Assembly (NCBI GenBank): GCA_033851915.1 | Contig: JAWSVM010000001.1 | Location: 868,001-932,000, forward strand | Reading direction: 5' to 3' | Origin: UBA1672 sp033851915 | GTDB lineage: Bacteria; Pseudomonadota; Alphaproteobacteria; Micavibrionales; Micavibrionaceae | DNA: 64,000 nt | Shown: piece by piece, positions 8,622 to 17,463 of the stretch | How positions within the stretch are numbered: the stretch's first letter is position 1 | How the letters are laid out: the number at the start of each line of letters is the position of its first letter | Notes under the pieces: model-generated | The model's input: the letters and a program-made list of their open reading frames with translations, nothing else | Databases searched by the model: none | What the model was told of the DNA's origin: nothing | Position numbers and translations under genes: made by a program

Positions 8622-9980
8622 TTAGGATTTGATGTCGAATCTCTTTAAAACCTCGTTTTGTGTCTTCCGTAGATCTTCAAGGTTAAACCCGTCAATCAGT
8701 TCGTTAAACACTTGGTGCCAGTTGATTTCAGCTTTTAGATGCAGAAACAGTGAGCCCAGACCAAGGGCAGCGCGATCCATGAAGACAAATTCCCGCGGAA
8801 CTTGAATTGTGCCTAATTCGCGGAGCTTTTTATGCACCTTTTCCGCTGTTTCGCGGCCATATATGCCGTCTGTTACGATGCCGATGGGGCGGACTTTATC
8901 TTCTAAAATCGGGCCGTATAGGAACTTAGCCCATATATTAAGTGTCTCAATCTGTTCTTTGTTTAAGTCTTTGAACCCCCACGTCTTGTAAGCATGGGCA
9001 GACAAGTCGAAATCATCATTTTGGAGGGCATGATAGAGGTCGATTACGCCGCCGATAAATTCAACTGGAAAAATGCGTACGCAGCCAAAGTCCAGCAAGT
9101 TGATGGAGAGGTCGTCACGCACTGTATAATTACCCATATGCGGATCGCCGTGAATAACGCCATATTGATAGAGTGGTACATACCACGCGCGGAACATGTT
9201 CATGGCAATGGTGTTGCGGGTTTCGATGTCTTTATCGATATAACCCATAATCGGGTTACCCTCCAGCCATGTGCTGGTTAAAAGGCGACTTGTCGAAAGG
9301 CTATCAACGACTTGCGGGGTGTGCACATGTTTTTCGTTGCGTAACATATGGTGGTATAATTTTGTGTATTTGGCTTCTAATATATAGTCCAGCTCTTCGC
9401 GTAAGCGTTCGGCTAATTCCCCGTGGATTTGGCTGGTTTTAATGGCTTTGTCGTATTTCTCGTATAGGGAGAAAATGATTTTAAGCTGGTTTAAATCTGC
9501 TTCGATGGCGGAAGCCATGTCAGGGTATTGCAATTTGCAGGCAAGGTCTTGTCCGTCAAGGGATATGGCTTTGTGGACTTGGCCCAAGCTGGCTGCTGCT
9601 GCGGCGTCGCGTTCAAAGGATGCGAATTTTTGTTCCCAGCCCGCGCCAAGTTCTGCTTTCATTCGTCTGCGTACAAACGGCCAGCCCATAGGCGGTGCGT
9701 TGCACTGTAATTGTTGGAATTCCGCGGCATATTCCTTTGGCAGGGCTTCGGGAATGGTGGCCAGAATTTGCCCAACTTTCATGAGGGGGCCTTTAAGGTT
9801 CCCAAGCGATTGAACCAGCTTTCCCGCATGTTCTTCACGCGCTATATCCATGCCGAAATATTTCTCTCCGGCCAGCTTCAGGGCGAGGTTCGCCATGCTG
9901 CCTGATACACGACCATAGCGCGCCATGCGTTTGCCCAGTGTATTTTTCCCAAGGTAGTCTTCATTTGTGCTCATAGGCAC
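8622..9980 (-). CDS. ABC1/UbiB-family atypical kinase
   Basis: A 452-residue protein of the ABC1 (AarF/UbiB/ADCK) atypical kinase-like family, which acts in ubiquinone biosynthesis or lipid homeostasis in bacteria and mitochondria. Visible motifs: the family KxGQ signature at 68-71 (MKVGQ), the alanine-rich AAAAS nucleotide loop at 127-131, the lysine in ACKLQYP near 149, EELDY at 195-199, the catalytic loop HGDPHMGN at 277-284 and DFG at 297-299. The C-terminal transmembrane helices of E. coli UbiB are not obvious, so this looks closer to the soluble ADCK-like branch. It is monocistronic: the upstream neighbour is divergent and the giant fibre gene downstream follows after 191 bp. The substrate is unknown; membership of the family is secure, a role in ubiquinone synthesis is inference. 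Confidence 0.88.
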   Translation of the reverse strand: MPMSTNEDYLGKNTLGKRMARYGRVSGSMANLALKLAGEKYFGMDIAREEHAGKLVQSLGNLKGPLMKVGQILATIPEALPKEYAAEFQQLQCNAPPMGWPFVRRRMKAELGAGWEQKFASFERDAAAAASLGQVHKAISLDGQDLACKLQYPDMASAIEADLNQLKIIFSLYEKYDKAIKTSQIHGELAERLREELDYILEAKYTKLYHHMLRNEKHVHTPQVVDSLSTSRLLTSTWLEGNPIMGYIDKDIETRNTIAMNMFRAWYVPLYQYGVIHGDPHMGNYTVRDDLSINLLDFGCVRIFPVEFIGGVIDLYHALQNDDFDLSAHAYKTWGFKDLNKEQIETLNIWAKFLYGPILEDKVRPIGIVTDGIYGRETAEKVHKKLRELGTIQVPREFVFMDRAALGLGSLFLHLKAEINWHQVFNELIDGFNLEDLRKTQNEVLKRFDIKS

Positions 9981-10120
9981 AACTGATAGACTATGTGGGG
10001 TAAAAGTCTAGTAGATTTATCTGTACTTAATTCAGTTTTACTAATACAAGCCTAGACAAAAGCCCTGTTTATATGATGGTATTATGTCAGGTAAGTTAAT
10101 TAAACTGTGGTGAGTAGATC

Positions 10121-10795
10121 GTGCGCTATAAAGGTTTCTGTTTTATTTTTGTTTTGGCTGTTTGTGTGCTTGCGGGGGGGGCTGCTCCGTCTCATGCTGG
10201 TTGGTTCGAATTCCTATTTCCGCAGGCGAATGACGGGCCAAACCCTTCTGAAACATTGAAGGCGCCATTCGCGAATGATGATGGCGTTATTGTGGAAATG
10301 GATGCCACGGGGCAAGCGGCGAACAGAACGCCTTTGCATCTCAGGCATCGGACAAATACGATTATGACACGCTGGGTGCAGCAGACTATTCCAAATATGT
10401 TGTCCTATAAAGCGCAGACTTACAAGCGTACATACGGGAAGAATATTGCGTATTTCAGTAAGGTTGGTGCGGATGAATATTTGCGATTTTTAAAAGACAA
10501 AAATTTCTTGAAAACGTTGGAAACCGGGCGATACGACATTGCGGGATTTATTCAGGACTATCCTGTTCTTTTGAATGAAGGTGCTATTGATGGTTATTAC
10601 CGCTGGTTATATCAAATGAATATCATGGTGACGTATATTGAGAGCGGTGTGAGTGATTATAAGAACTTGAAAAATGACGGTTCTATAACGCAAGAGTTTG
10701 TTGTTAATTTTCAATTGGGGCGCCATAAGGATATTGATAATGAGCATGGTATACTGATCGAAACGTGGAGTGTTCGGCCTAAAAGAAAGGAATAG
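10121..10795 (+). CDS. IcmL/DotI-like secreted protein
   Basis: A 224-residue protein starting with GTG. A signal peptide covers residues 1-26 (hydrophobic core, then SHA before GWF). The mature part has the pattern of the IcmL/DotI family of type IVB secretion and conjugation proteins: a W followed by a block around NMLSYKAQTYKRTYG, then YFSKVGADEYLRFL, a GRYD segment, and YRWLYQMNIMVTYIESG, ending with a beta-rich stretch. That family normally sits at the inner membrane and in the periplasm as part of the Dot/Icm core. No other dot/icm gene is in the window, so this is either an orphan or part of a dispersed system. Family assignment is from remembered motif spacing and is moderate. The stop codon is inside a terminator-like hairpin. 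Confidence 0.55.
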   Translation: MRYKGFCFIFVLAVCVLAGGAAPSHAGWFEFLFPQANDGPNPSETLKAPFANDDGVIVEMDATGQAANRTPLHLRHRTNTIMTRWVQQTIPNMLSYKAQTYKRTYGKNIAYFSKVGADEYLRFLKDKNFLKTLETGRYDIAGFIQDYPVLLNEGAIDGYYRWLYQMNIMVTYIESGVSDYKNLKNDGSITQEFVVNFQLGRHKDIDNEHGILIETWSVRPKRKE

Positions 10796-10816
10796 TGCGG
10801 TTTGCGCTATTTTTTC
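10791..10816 (+). terminator. Rho-independent terminator overlapping the stop codon
   Basis: AATAGTGC (10791-10798) pairs with GCGCTATT (10804-10811) with one G-U pair, and the stem runs into six T residues. The TAG stop of the preceding gene (10793-10795) lies within the left arm. Confidence 0.7.
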
Positions 10817-10892
10817 GAAATGAGGGCTGCATTCTTGTGTGATTAATGTACAATTCTTTTCTACGAATCATATGAATTTTAAGGAGCTATAC

Positions 10893-11207
10893 ATGACAGA
10901 GAATGTTGCATCTTTTCCTGTGTCAGATCATCAGGAAGCAGAAAATAATCAAGGCGGAGAAGTTAAGGATGTTGGCGGCGTTGCCGGACAGAGGCTCGCA
11001 TCATTTATTGAGCGCGTTGAACGTCTTGAAGAAGAAAAAACCGCACTGATGGAAGATATCAAAGAGGTCTATGCTGAGGCAAAAGGTGTTGGTTTTGATG
11101 TGAAAGCGATCCGTAAGCTGGTTGCTTTGCGCAAGATGGACACGGAAAAGCGTCATGAAATGGAAGCAATCCTTGATCTATACAAATCTGCAGTTGGTAT
11201 GGTCTAG
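10893..11207 (+). CDS. gapR: GapR-family nucleoid-associated protein (DUF2312)
   Basis: A 104-residue protein. The start is ATG 10893, which has AAGGAG seven bases upstream; an in-frame upstream ATG at 10839 lacks a ribosome site. After a variable acidic leader of about 30 residues comes the full GapR domain: VAGQRLASFIERVERLEEEK, then a coiled-coil helix with AEAKGVGFDVKAIRKLVALR and a closing KRHEMEAILDLYK helix. GapR of Caulobacter binds overtwisted AT-rich DNA ahead of polymerases and stimulates topoisomerases; that role is inferred here from family membership. The gene is monocistronic, followed by a strong hairpin terminator. The family is essentially alphaproteobacterial, which helps place the organism. 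Confidence 0.93.
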   Translation: MTENVASFPVSDHQEAENNQGGEVKDVGGVAGQRLASFIERVERLEEEKTALMEDIKEVYAEAKGVGFDVKAIRKLVALRKMDTEKRHEMEAILDLYKSAVGMV

Positions 11208-11240
11208 TTTTTACTGGTTTTACCCGAATATATTGAATGA

Positions 11241-11267
11241 ATGAGACGTTTGCGCGTCTCATTTTTA
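11241..11267 (+). terminator. Terminator after gapR
   Basis: ATGAGACG (11241-11248) and CGTCTCAT (11255-11262) form a perfect 8 bp stem with a six-base loop, followed by a T-run. It lies between gapR and the convergent CDGSH gene and may serve both. Confidence 0.85.
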
Positions 11268-11295
11268 TTTGTGCCATCTGTGTGTAGTAGGGGGG

Positions 11296-11538
11296 CTACA
11301 ATTTAGAGTGCGAGCCATCGCAAAATGGTGTTTTATTCGTGTGTTTACACTGGCAGAGCCACGCTTTTCCGGTCTTTTCAGCGGTAAATTTGTGCGATTT
11401 GAAGCCTGTGTCTTTGTGCGAACCATCGCAGAAAGGTTGTTTGCCTGATAGGCCGCAGGTGCAAAACCAGTAATCTTTCCCTTCTTCCAGATCAATTCCT
11501 ATGGGGGCTTTGTCTACAATTTTGGGCAAGTCACTCAT
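11296..11538 (-). CDS. Double CDGSH iron-sulfur protein
   Basis: An 80-residue protein with two tandem CDGSH motifs, each of the form CxC...PFCDGSH: CTCGLSGKQPFCDGSH in the first half and CQCKHTNKTPFCDGSH near the C-terminus. Each would bind one [2Fe-2S] cluster through three cysteines and one histidine, as in mitoNEET/MiNT-type proteins. The function in bacteria is mostly unknown (iron or redox homeostasis is proposed). It lies 31 bp downstream of acs on the same strand, with its own AAGGAAT ribosome site, so the two may be co-transcribed. No signal peptide; cytoplasmic. Confidence 0.92.
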   Translation of the reverse strand: MSDLPKIVDKAPIGIDLEEGKDYWFCTCGLSGKQPFCDGSHKDTGFKSHKFTAEKTGKAWLCQCKHTNKTPFCDGSHSKL

Positions 11539-11569
11539 TTATACGATTCCTTTTTTCTTTGTTACGTGT

Positions 11570-13501
11570 TTATACGGATTTTCGTGCGCGGATCAAGTCT
11601 TCTACAACGGAGGAGTCGGCTAGTGTGGAAATATCACCCAAATCCTCAAACTCGTTTGCTGCGATTTTACGCAGTATACGGCGCATTATTTTTCCCGAAC
11701 GTGTCTTTGGAAGGAAAGGGGCGAACAGGATGCTCTGCGGGGCTGCTATGGGACCGATAATTTTTCGCACATTTTGGATGATTTCTGCTCTGATTTCATC
11801 TTCGTTAACGTTTGCGCCTTCCATTAATGTGACATAGGCGAAAATTGCTTGTCCTTTTATCTCATGTGGGAATCCTACGACAGCACTTTCGGCTACATTC
11901 TTGTGTTCATTGATGGCACTTTCAATCTCGGCGGTGCCCATGCGGTGTCCTGAAACGTTCAAGACATCATCTGTGCGTCCGGTGATCCAATAGTCACCAT
12001 CTTTGTCGCGTCGTGCGCCATCTCCGGTGAAAAAATAGCCGGGAAAATCGGAGAAATAAGTCTGTTCAAAGCGCTCTGGGTCGTTATAAACACCACGCAT
12101 TTGTCCGGGCCACGAATTTTTGATAGCAAGTGCGCCTTCTGCGTTTCCGTCCAGTATTTGTCCATTTTTGTCCAATAATACGGGCTGTACACCGAAAAAT
12201 GGCTTAGTTGCTGAGCCGGGCTTCAAATCAAAGCTCGCCAGTGGGGTTAACATGTGCCCACCCGTTTCCGTTTGCCACCACGTATCAATAATCGGGCAGC
12301 GTTTATCGCCGATAATATTGTAATACCATTCCCATGCTTCTTTGTTGATCGGCTCGCCCACGGTGCCAAGAATGCGCAAAGATTTACGACTTGTGCATGT
12401 CACCATTTCATCACCTGCGGCGAGTAGGGAGCGCAGAGCCGTCGGCGCGGTATAGAATATATTCACCTGATGCTTATCAACAACCTGCCACAGGCGCGAG
12501 GCGTCAGGGTAATTCGGGATGCCTTCGAAGATTAGGGATATCGCACCATTGGCCAAAGGCCCATACACGATGTAGGAGTGCCCTGTGATCCAGCCGACAT
12601 CGGCTGTGCACCAATAGACCTCACCAGCGTGGTAATCGAACACATACTCGTGTGTCAGGCTGGCATAGACCATATAGCCGCCGGTGGTGTGCAGAACGCC
12701 CTTGGGCGTGCCTGTGGAGCCTGAGGTGTAGAGGATAAAGAGTGGATCTTCGGCGTTCATTGGTTCGCACGGGCAATCGCTGCTTTGTAGGTTTGTGATA
12801 TCATCCCACCAGATGTCGCGTTCTTCGTTCCAGTCTATGTCTTCGCCTGTGCGCTTTAGAACCAAAACGGTATGCACGTTCATGCACCCTTTAATGGCTT
12901 CGTCGACGTTGTGTTTTAGGGGAATGGTCTTGTTACCGCGATAAGCACCGTCTGCGGTGATAACGATGTTGGATTGGCAGTCAATGATACGGTTTTTCAG
13001 GCTTTCAGGGGAGAATCCACCAAAAACAACGGAATGAATTGCGCCAATACGCGCACAGGCCAGCATCGCATAGGTGGCTTCGGGTACCATCGGCATGTAA
13101 ATAGTCACGCGATCGCCTTTTTTAACGCCGCGTTCCTTCAGTGCATTGGCTAATTTAGACACTTCGTCTTTCAGCTCTCCGTAACTGACTTTGTAGGATT
13201 CTTCGGGGTTATTGCCCTCGAAAATCAGTGCGGTGGAGGTTAGCTTTTCCGGCAGGTGTCGATCCACGCAATTGTAGCAAGCATTCAGGATTCCGTCCTC
13301 ATACCACTTGATTGAGACGGGAGAATTGAAGCTGGTGTTTTTTATGATTGTCGGTGGCGTAAACCAGTCAAGGCGCTTGGCCATTTCGCCCCAGAACGTG
13401 TTGGGGCTGGAGATTGATTCTTGATATAGTCTATCGTAATCCTGACGTGAAATTTTGGCGTATTTGGATGTTTTTTTGGATGGTTTGTACAAATCAGTCA
13501 T
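11570..13501 (-). CDS. acs: Acetyl-CoA synthetase
   Basis: 643 residues, close to the usual 650 for acetate:CoA ligase (AMP-forming). It activates acetate to acetyl-CoA through an acetyl-adenylate. Visible signatures: the AMP-binding P-loop YTSGSTGTPKG at 258-268, DTWWQTETGGHM, TGRTDDVLNVSGHR in the hinge region, and the C-terminal SGKIMRR with Lys604, the residue whose acetylation shuts off the Salmonella enzyme. The N-terminal residues SIKWYEDGILNACYNCVDRH are typical of Acs rather than of propionyl-CoA ligases. AAAGGGG lies just upstream of the ATG. Downstream on the same strand is the CDGSH protein; upstream, 48 bp away, is gpsA. Confidence 0.95.
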   Translation of the reverse strand: MTDLYKPSKKTSKYAKISRQDYDRLYQESISSPNTFWGEMAKRLDWFTPPTIIKNTSFNSPVSIKWYEDGILNACYNCVDRHLPEKLTSTALIFEGNNPEESYKVSYGELKDEVSKLANALKERGVKKGDRVTIYMPMVPEATYAMLACARIGAIHSVVFGGFSPESLKNRIIDCQSNIVITADGAYRGNKTIPLKHNVDEAIKGCMNVHTVLVLKRTGEDIDWNEERDIWWDDITNLQSSDCPCEPMNAEDPLFILYTSGSTGTPKGVLHTTGGYMVYASLTHEYVFDYHAGEVYWCTADVGWITGHSYIVYGPLANGAISLIFEGIPNYPDASRLWQVVDKHQVNIFYTAPTALRSLLAAGDEMVTCTSRKSLRILGTVGEPINKEAWEWYYNIIGDKRCPIIDTWWQTETGGHMLTPLASFDLKPGSATKPFFGVQPVLLDKNGQILDGNAEGALAIKNSWPGQMRGVYNDPERFEQTYFSDFPGYFFTGDGARRDKDGDYWITGRTDDVLNVSGHRMGTAEIESAINEHKNVAESAVVGFPHEIKGQAIFAYVTLMEGANVNEDEIRAEIIQNVRKIIGPIAAPQSILFAPFLPKTRSGKIMRRILRKIAANEFEDLGDISTLADSSVVEDLIRARKSV

Positions 13502-13549
13502 TTGCTACCCCTTTGTATTGCAATATTAATTTAAGCCAATATTGGTTAA

Positions 13550-14539
13550 TTATAATTCACTTCCTAATGGTCTGCTCAGCATTTCCTGTAAAGCCAGATC
13601 AAGTGATAGACTTTCGTTCAGGCACTTGTGCACCGTCATCGAAATGGGCATTTCTACGTTATATTTATTGGCTAATTTAACGGCGGCCTTGGCGGTGTAG
13701 AAGCCTTCGGCAATGCCCTTGCTGCTGTTCAGTGCGTTATCAACATTCGTGCCTTTACCCAAGGCATAACCAAGGGCAAAGTTGCGGGATTTCTCGGAAG
13801 AGCAAGTCAGCATCATGTCGCCAACACCGCATAGCCCCAAGAAGGTTTCCTGATGTCCGCCCATCGCCACGCCAAGGCGCGCAATTTCAGCGAGGCCACG
13901 TGTGACGAGACTGGCGCGGGCGCTTTCGCCCATATTCATTCCATGTGCCATGCCGCACGCAATGGCTATAACGTTTTTCAAGGCGCCTGCGATTTGTGTG
14001 CCGATGATATCGTTGGATATGTAGGGCCTGAAATACGCGCTGGCAATGGCGTTCTGTAAGGTGATGGCGAGGTCTTTGTCTGTGCAAGCCAGTGTTGTGC
14101 CTGCTGGCTTTCCTGCGGCGATTTCGTGGGCGAAGTTGGGACCGCTTAGGATTGCGCATGGTGTGTTGGGCAGTATTTCTGCGACAACATCGCTCATCAG
14201 GTGGCCTGTATCGGTCTCGATGCCTTTAGAGCACAGGACAAGCGTATGATCTGCGCGAATGAAAGGTTTCATATCGTCTAAAACAGCGCGGATTGATTGT
14301 GCAGGGGTAACCATCAACAAGATGCTGCTCTCCAAGGCGATTTCAAGCTCGCTGGTGGCGTTTATATGATTGCTGAGTTGAGTGTCACCCAGATAGGCTT
14401 TGTTCTTGTGTGTGGCGTTTATTTCGTCCGCAAGGGCGGGGTTGCGTGTCCACAGCGTTACCTGTTCTTCGTGGGCGGCGATCACTTGTGCTAAGGCGCT
14501 GCCCCATGCGCCGGCTCCGATAATGCTTGTGTTGTTCAT
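13550..14539 (-). CDS. gpsA: Glycerol-3-phosphate dehydrogenase [NAD(P)+]
   Basis: 329 residues. It reduces dihydroxyacetone phosphate to sn-glycerol 3-phosphate, the first step of phospholipid synthesis. Residues 6-17 (IIGAGAWGSALA) form the Rossmann dinucleotide loop; SGPNFAHEIA and GALKNVIAIACGM are the substrate and catalytic lysine regions; the C-terminal domain carries EIARLGVAMGG and GVGDMMLTC, all usual for GpsA. It lies 14 bp downstream of tsaD on the same strand, the common alphaproteobacterial pairing, with an AAAGGAT ribosome site. Confidence 0.95.
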   Translation of the reverse strand: MNNTSIIGAGAWGSALAQVIAAHEEQVTLWTRNPALADEINATHKNKAYLGDTQLSNHINATSELEIALESSILLMVTPAQSIRAVLDDMKPFIRADHTLVLCSKGIETDTGHLMSDVVAEILPNTPCAILSGPNFAHEIAAGKPAGTTLACTDKDLAITLQNAIASAYFRPYISNDIIGTQIAGALKNVIAIACGMAHGMNMGESARASLVTRGLAEIARLGVAMGGHQETFLGLCGVGDMMLTCSSEKSRNFALGYALGKGTNVDNALNSSKGIAEGFYTAKAAVKLANKYNVEMPISMTVHKCLNESLSLDLALQEMLSRPLGSEL

Positions 14540-14553
14540 GTGGTGGCCATCCT

Positions 14554-15636
14554 TTATGCTTTTACCCCTGCACCGTGACGTGGTGCGGCGTTCGGGTCAA
14601 GCGGCCAGCGGGGGCGCGCCTGAAAATTCAGAGGATCGTTTTGTCCGCGCTGTAATCTTTCTATGCCTGCCCATGCGATCATCGCACCGTTATCACCGCA
14701 TAGCGGCAGGGGAGGAGCGTTGATGGTCATGCCGTGTTTTTGTGCTAAATCATCCAGTGTTTCGCGGATGGTTTGGTTGGCTGAGACTCCGCCGCAAACA
14801 ACGAGTATCGGGTTTTCTGTTTTCTCGCCGTATTCCTGTAAGAACCGTAGCATAGCACTTTCGCATCTATCGGCTAATATTTTAGCCGTTTGGTTTTGCA
14901 GGGCATAAGACAGATCAGCCACATCTTTCGGGTCTAAATCACCTTCGGGCAGTTTTTCAATATGGGTTCGTATGGCCGTTTTTAGACCGGAGAACGAAAA
15001 ATCATGTCCTTTGCGGCCTTTTAAGGGGCTGGGCAGAGGGAAGCGTTCGAGTGCAGCAACTGGGTTTCTGCAGTTTTTTGCAATTTTCTCGACATTGGGG
15101 CCACCGGGGTAGGGCAGGCCCATCATCTTTGCGGACTTGTCGAGGCATTCACCCGCGGCATCGTCCAGTGTTGTTCCCCAACGTTTGTATACGCCAACAT
15201 CCTCGGCCACCAGAATCTGTGTGTGACCACCTGAAACCAATAAGAGGAGATAGGGGAAGGCGATATTATCTGATAGGCGTGGGGTGAGGGCGTGTCCCTC
15301 CAGATGGTTGATGGCAATGAAGGGAATACCCTTGGCAGCAGCAATTGCCTTTGCGCTCATCATGCCGATCATAACGCCACCGATTAGGCCGGGGCCACAG
15401 GTTGCCGCAACGCCGTCCAGATTATCAAAGGTTATGCCGGCATCGCTTAGGGCGGCCTGTATAACTTTGTCTATATGGTCCAGATGTGCGCGTGCCGCGA
15501 TTTCAGGGACGACACCGCCATAGACAGCGTGTGTTTCCAATTGACTTAACACGACATTAGAGCGTATTTCTCTAGTGTCGGTAACAATTGCAGCCGCTGT
15601 TTCATCACAGCTTGTTTCAATGCCAAGAACGTTCAT
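14554..15636 (-). CDS. tsaD: tRNA N6-threonylcarbamoyladenosine transferase
   Basis: 360 residues from ATG 15636, giving the canonical N-terminus MNVLGIETSCDET; an in-frame start at 15672 would add 12 residues that the family lacks. TsaD, with TsaB, TsaC and TsaE, makes t6A37 on ANN-decoding tRNAs. Metal-binding histidines lie in INHLEGHALTP. The ASKHA signatures LLLVSGGHTQI and VCGGVSANQTIRE, and a late DNGAMIAWAG, are all present. The first of a minus-strand run tsaD-gpsA(-acs). Its start codon lies only 25 bp from the divergent hemC start, so at least one promoter must sit inside a coding region. Confidence 0.94.
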   Translation of the reverse strand: MNVLGIETSCDETAAAIVTDTREIRSNVVLSQLETHAVYGGVVPEIAARAHLDHIDKVIQAALSDAGITFDNLDGVAATCGPGLIGGVMIGMMSAKAIAAAKGIPFIAINHLEGHALTPRLSDNIAFPYLLLLVSGGHTQILVAEDVGVYKRWGTTLDDAAGECLDKSAKMMGLPYPGGPNVEKIAKNCRNPVAALERFPLPSPLKGRKGHDFSFSGLKTAIRTHIEKLPEGDLDPKDVADLSYALQNQTAKILADRCESAMLRFLQEYGEKTENPILVVCGGVSANQTIRETLDDLAQKHGMTINAPPLPLCGDNGAMIAWAGIERLQRGQNDPLNFQARPRWPLDPNAAPRHGAGVKA

Positions 15637-15661
15637 AACCATAGAGATAAAGCGATACACA

Positions 15662-16618
15662 ATGACTGTCAAACCTCAATATTCATATCCCAAGAAGGTT
15701 GTTATCGGAACGCGGGGGTCGCCCTTGGCATTGGTGCAGGCCAATATGGTGAAAGATGAATTGGTTGGACTTGGTCAAAATATTGACGTTGCGTTATGGA
15801 TTATAAAGACTTCGGGGGATTGGAGCCCTTCGGACGGGGAGGTTGCTTTGCAGGCTCTTGAGGGTGGTAAGGCGCAATTCGCGAAGGAGATTGAAGAGGC
15901 ATTATTGCGTAAGGAAATCGATATCGCGGTGCATTCTATGAAGGATATGGAGACCGCATTGCCTGAAGGGCTGGTTATTCCCTTTATGTTGCCGCGCGAA
16001 GACAATAGAGATGCATTTTTATCCATAAATAGCCAAAATATTTATGATTTACCAGATGGTTGCACTGTGGGGACGGTAAGTGCGCGGCGTAAGGCTTTCT
16101 TACTGCATAAGCGCCCAGACCTTAATGTAGTGCCCTTGCGCGGTAATGTGCAGACCCGTCTTGATAAATTAAAGGCCGGTCAGGTCGATGCGACGTTCTT
16201 GGCGTGTGCCGGTTTGAACCGATTGGGGCTTGCTGACCAGATAACATCGATCATTGAATGTGATGATATGCTGCCTTCTGTCGGACAGGGGGCTGTTGGC
16301 ATTGAAATGCGGGAAGAGGATGCTATGCGCTTATCTTTTATTAGCCAATTCTCTTGCGCCGAGACCTATGTATGTGTCGCGTGTGAACGCGCGGTGCTTC
16401 ACGCTTTGGGTGGGTCATGTCATACACCCGTCGGTGTTTACGCAAAATTAGAAGGCGCGGAAATGCATCTTCGTGTGAAGGTGGTTTCATTAGATGGGAG
16501 GGATATTTGGGCAGAGGATGTTCGGGCAAATATAGCCTCTCAAGATGAGGCCGTGGCATTTGGGTCGAAAATCGGTCAGCAACTACGGCCCTTGGTTCCC
16601 AAGGAGGTTTTGGGCTGA
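15662..16618 (+). CDS. hemC: Hydroxymethylbilane synthase (porphobilinogen deaminase)
   Basis: 318 residues from ATG 15662, which yields MTVKPQYSYPKKVVIGTRGS; longer in-frame starts would overlap tsaD. It polymerises four porphobilinogens to hydroxymethylbilane. IGTRGSPLALVQA, the active-site KGGKAQFAKEIEEAL-type stretch, AVHSMKDMET and RGNVQTRLDKL are all seen. Cys253 in GGSCHTPVG is the attachment site of the dipyrromethane cofactor. It starts the hemC-hemD block; hemD follows after 18 bp. Confidence 0.95.
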   Translation: MTVKPQYSYPKKVVIGTRGSPLALVQANMVKDELVGLGQNIDVALWIIKTSGDWSPSDGEVALQALEGGKAQFAKEIEEALLRKEIDIAVHSMKDMETALPEGLVIPFMLPREDNRDAFLSINSQNIYDLPDGCTVGTVSARRKAFLLHKRPDLNVVPLRGNVQTRLDKLKAGQVDATFLACAGLNRLGLADQITSIIECDDMLPSVGQGAVGIEMREEDAMRLSFISQFSCAETYVCVACERAVLHALGGSCHTPVGVYAKLEGAEMHLRVKVVSLDGRDIWAEDVRANIASQDEAVAFGSKIGQQLRPLVPKEVLG

Positions 16619-16636
16619 GCTTGCCCAATAAAAGGT

Positions 16637-17362
16637 ATGAAATCACAAAAAATTGTCATAACACGCCCAAAAGAGCAAGGAAGGGCATTTATTGAGCGTT
16701 TGGAGGACTGTAATTCGTCTGAATTTTTGTTAGAGCCGCTCTTGAATATCCAATTTTTGTCCGTTTCTTTGCCTGATTCAGAATTATATGATGGTGTTAT
16801 CGTCACCAGTATTCACAGTGTCGATATATTTGCCTCTGCTGATCCAGCATGGTTAGAAAAGCGTTTCTATTGTGTTGGTGAATCTGTCGCGGCAGCTTTA
16901 AAAAATAAAGGTGTAGAAAATATCTGTTTGGTTACATCTGTGGCGATTGATCTGGCGCAAAAAATAGGCACGTTGTGTGTGCCCGAAAAAACGCGCTTTT
17001 TATATTTGCGTGGAAAGGATGTCGCTTTTGATATGAAGAATGCATTGATGGATGCAGGCGATGATGTTGATGAGTTAATATGCTATGAGGCCATCGCTGC
17101 AACAAAGTTTAGTGACACGTTTATAAAGGCACTTAAGAATCATGAAATTGCAGCGATTACATTCTTCTCTAAAAGAACGGCTTTTGCCTTTTTAGAGTGT
17201 GTACGTGTTTCAGATGTTCACAAAGACTTAAAGGGCATTAAAGCTTTGTGCATTAGTGAGGGCGTGCTAGAGTGCTTACACTCTATCTTTGGTCAGAATA
17301 TAGTGGTTTCTGACACCCCCGATGCGGACGGAATGTTGCGCATTACACGATTTTTCATGTGA
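16637..17362 (+). CDS. hemD: Uroporphyrinogen-III synthase
   Basis: 241 residues. HemD closes and inverts ring D of hydroxymethylbilane. The family is poorly conserved, but the N-terminal VITRPKEQGRAFIERLE, the central YLRGKDVAFDMKNAL and VDELICYEA, and AITFFSKRTAFAFLECV match its usual landmarks. AAAAGGT stands directly before ATG. Position immediately after hemC and ahead of the mitofilin-like and hemY genes is the classical alphaproteobacterial order and strengthens the call. Lower AT-to-GC balance than hemC is visible but not striking. Confidence 0.87.
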   Translation: MKSQKIVITRPKEQGRAFIERLEDCNSSEFLLEPLLNIQFLSVSLPDSELYDGVIVTSIHSVDIFASADPAWLEKRFYCVGESVAAALKNKGVENICLVTSVAIDLAQKIGTLCVPEKTRFLYLRGKDVAFDMKNALMDAGDDVDELICYEAIAATKFSDTFIKALKNHEIAAITFFSKRTAFAFLECVRVSDVHKDLKGIKALCISEGVLECLHSIFGQNIVVSDTPDADGMLRITRFFM

Positions 17363-17463
17363 ATGAATCGCAGGGGAGAAGTCGCATATTATGCTTATAG
17401 ACTTTGTTTATGGTATTATGTATGTGCTATGAAAGATAGGTAAAGGAAAAGAGGGACTATATC

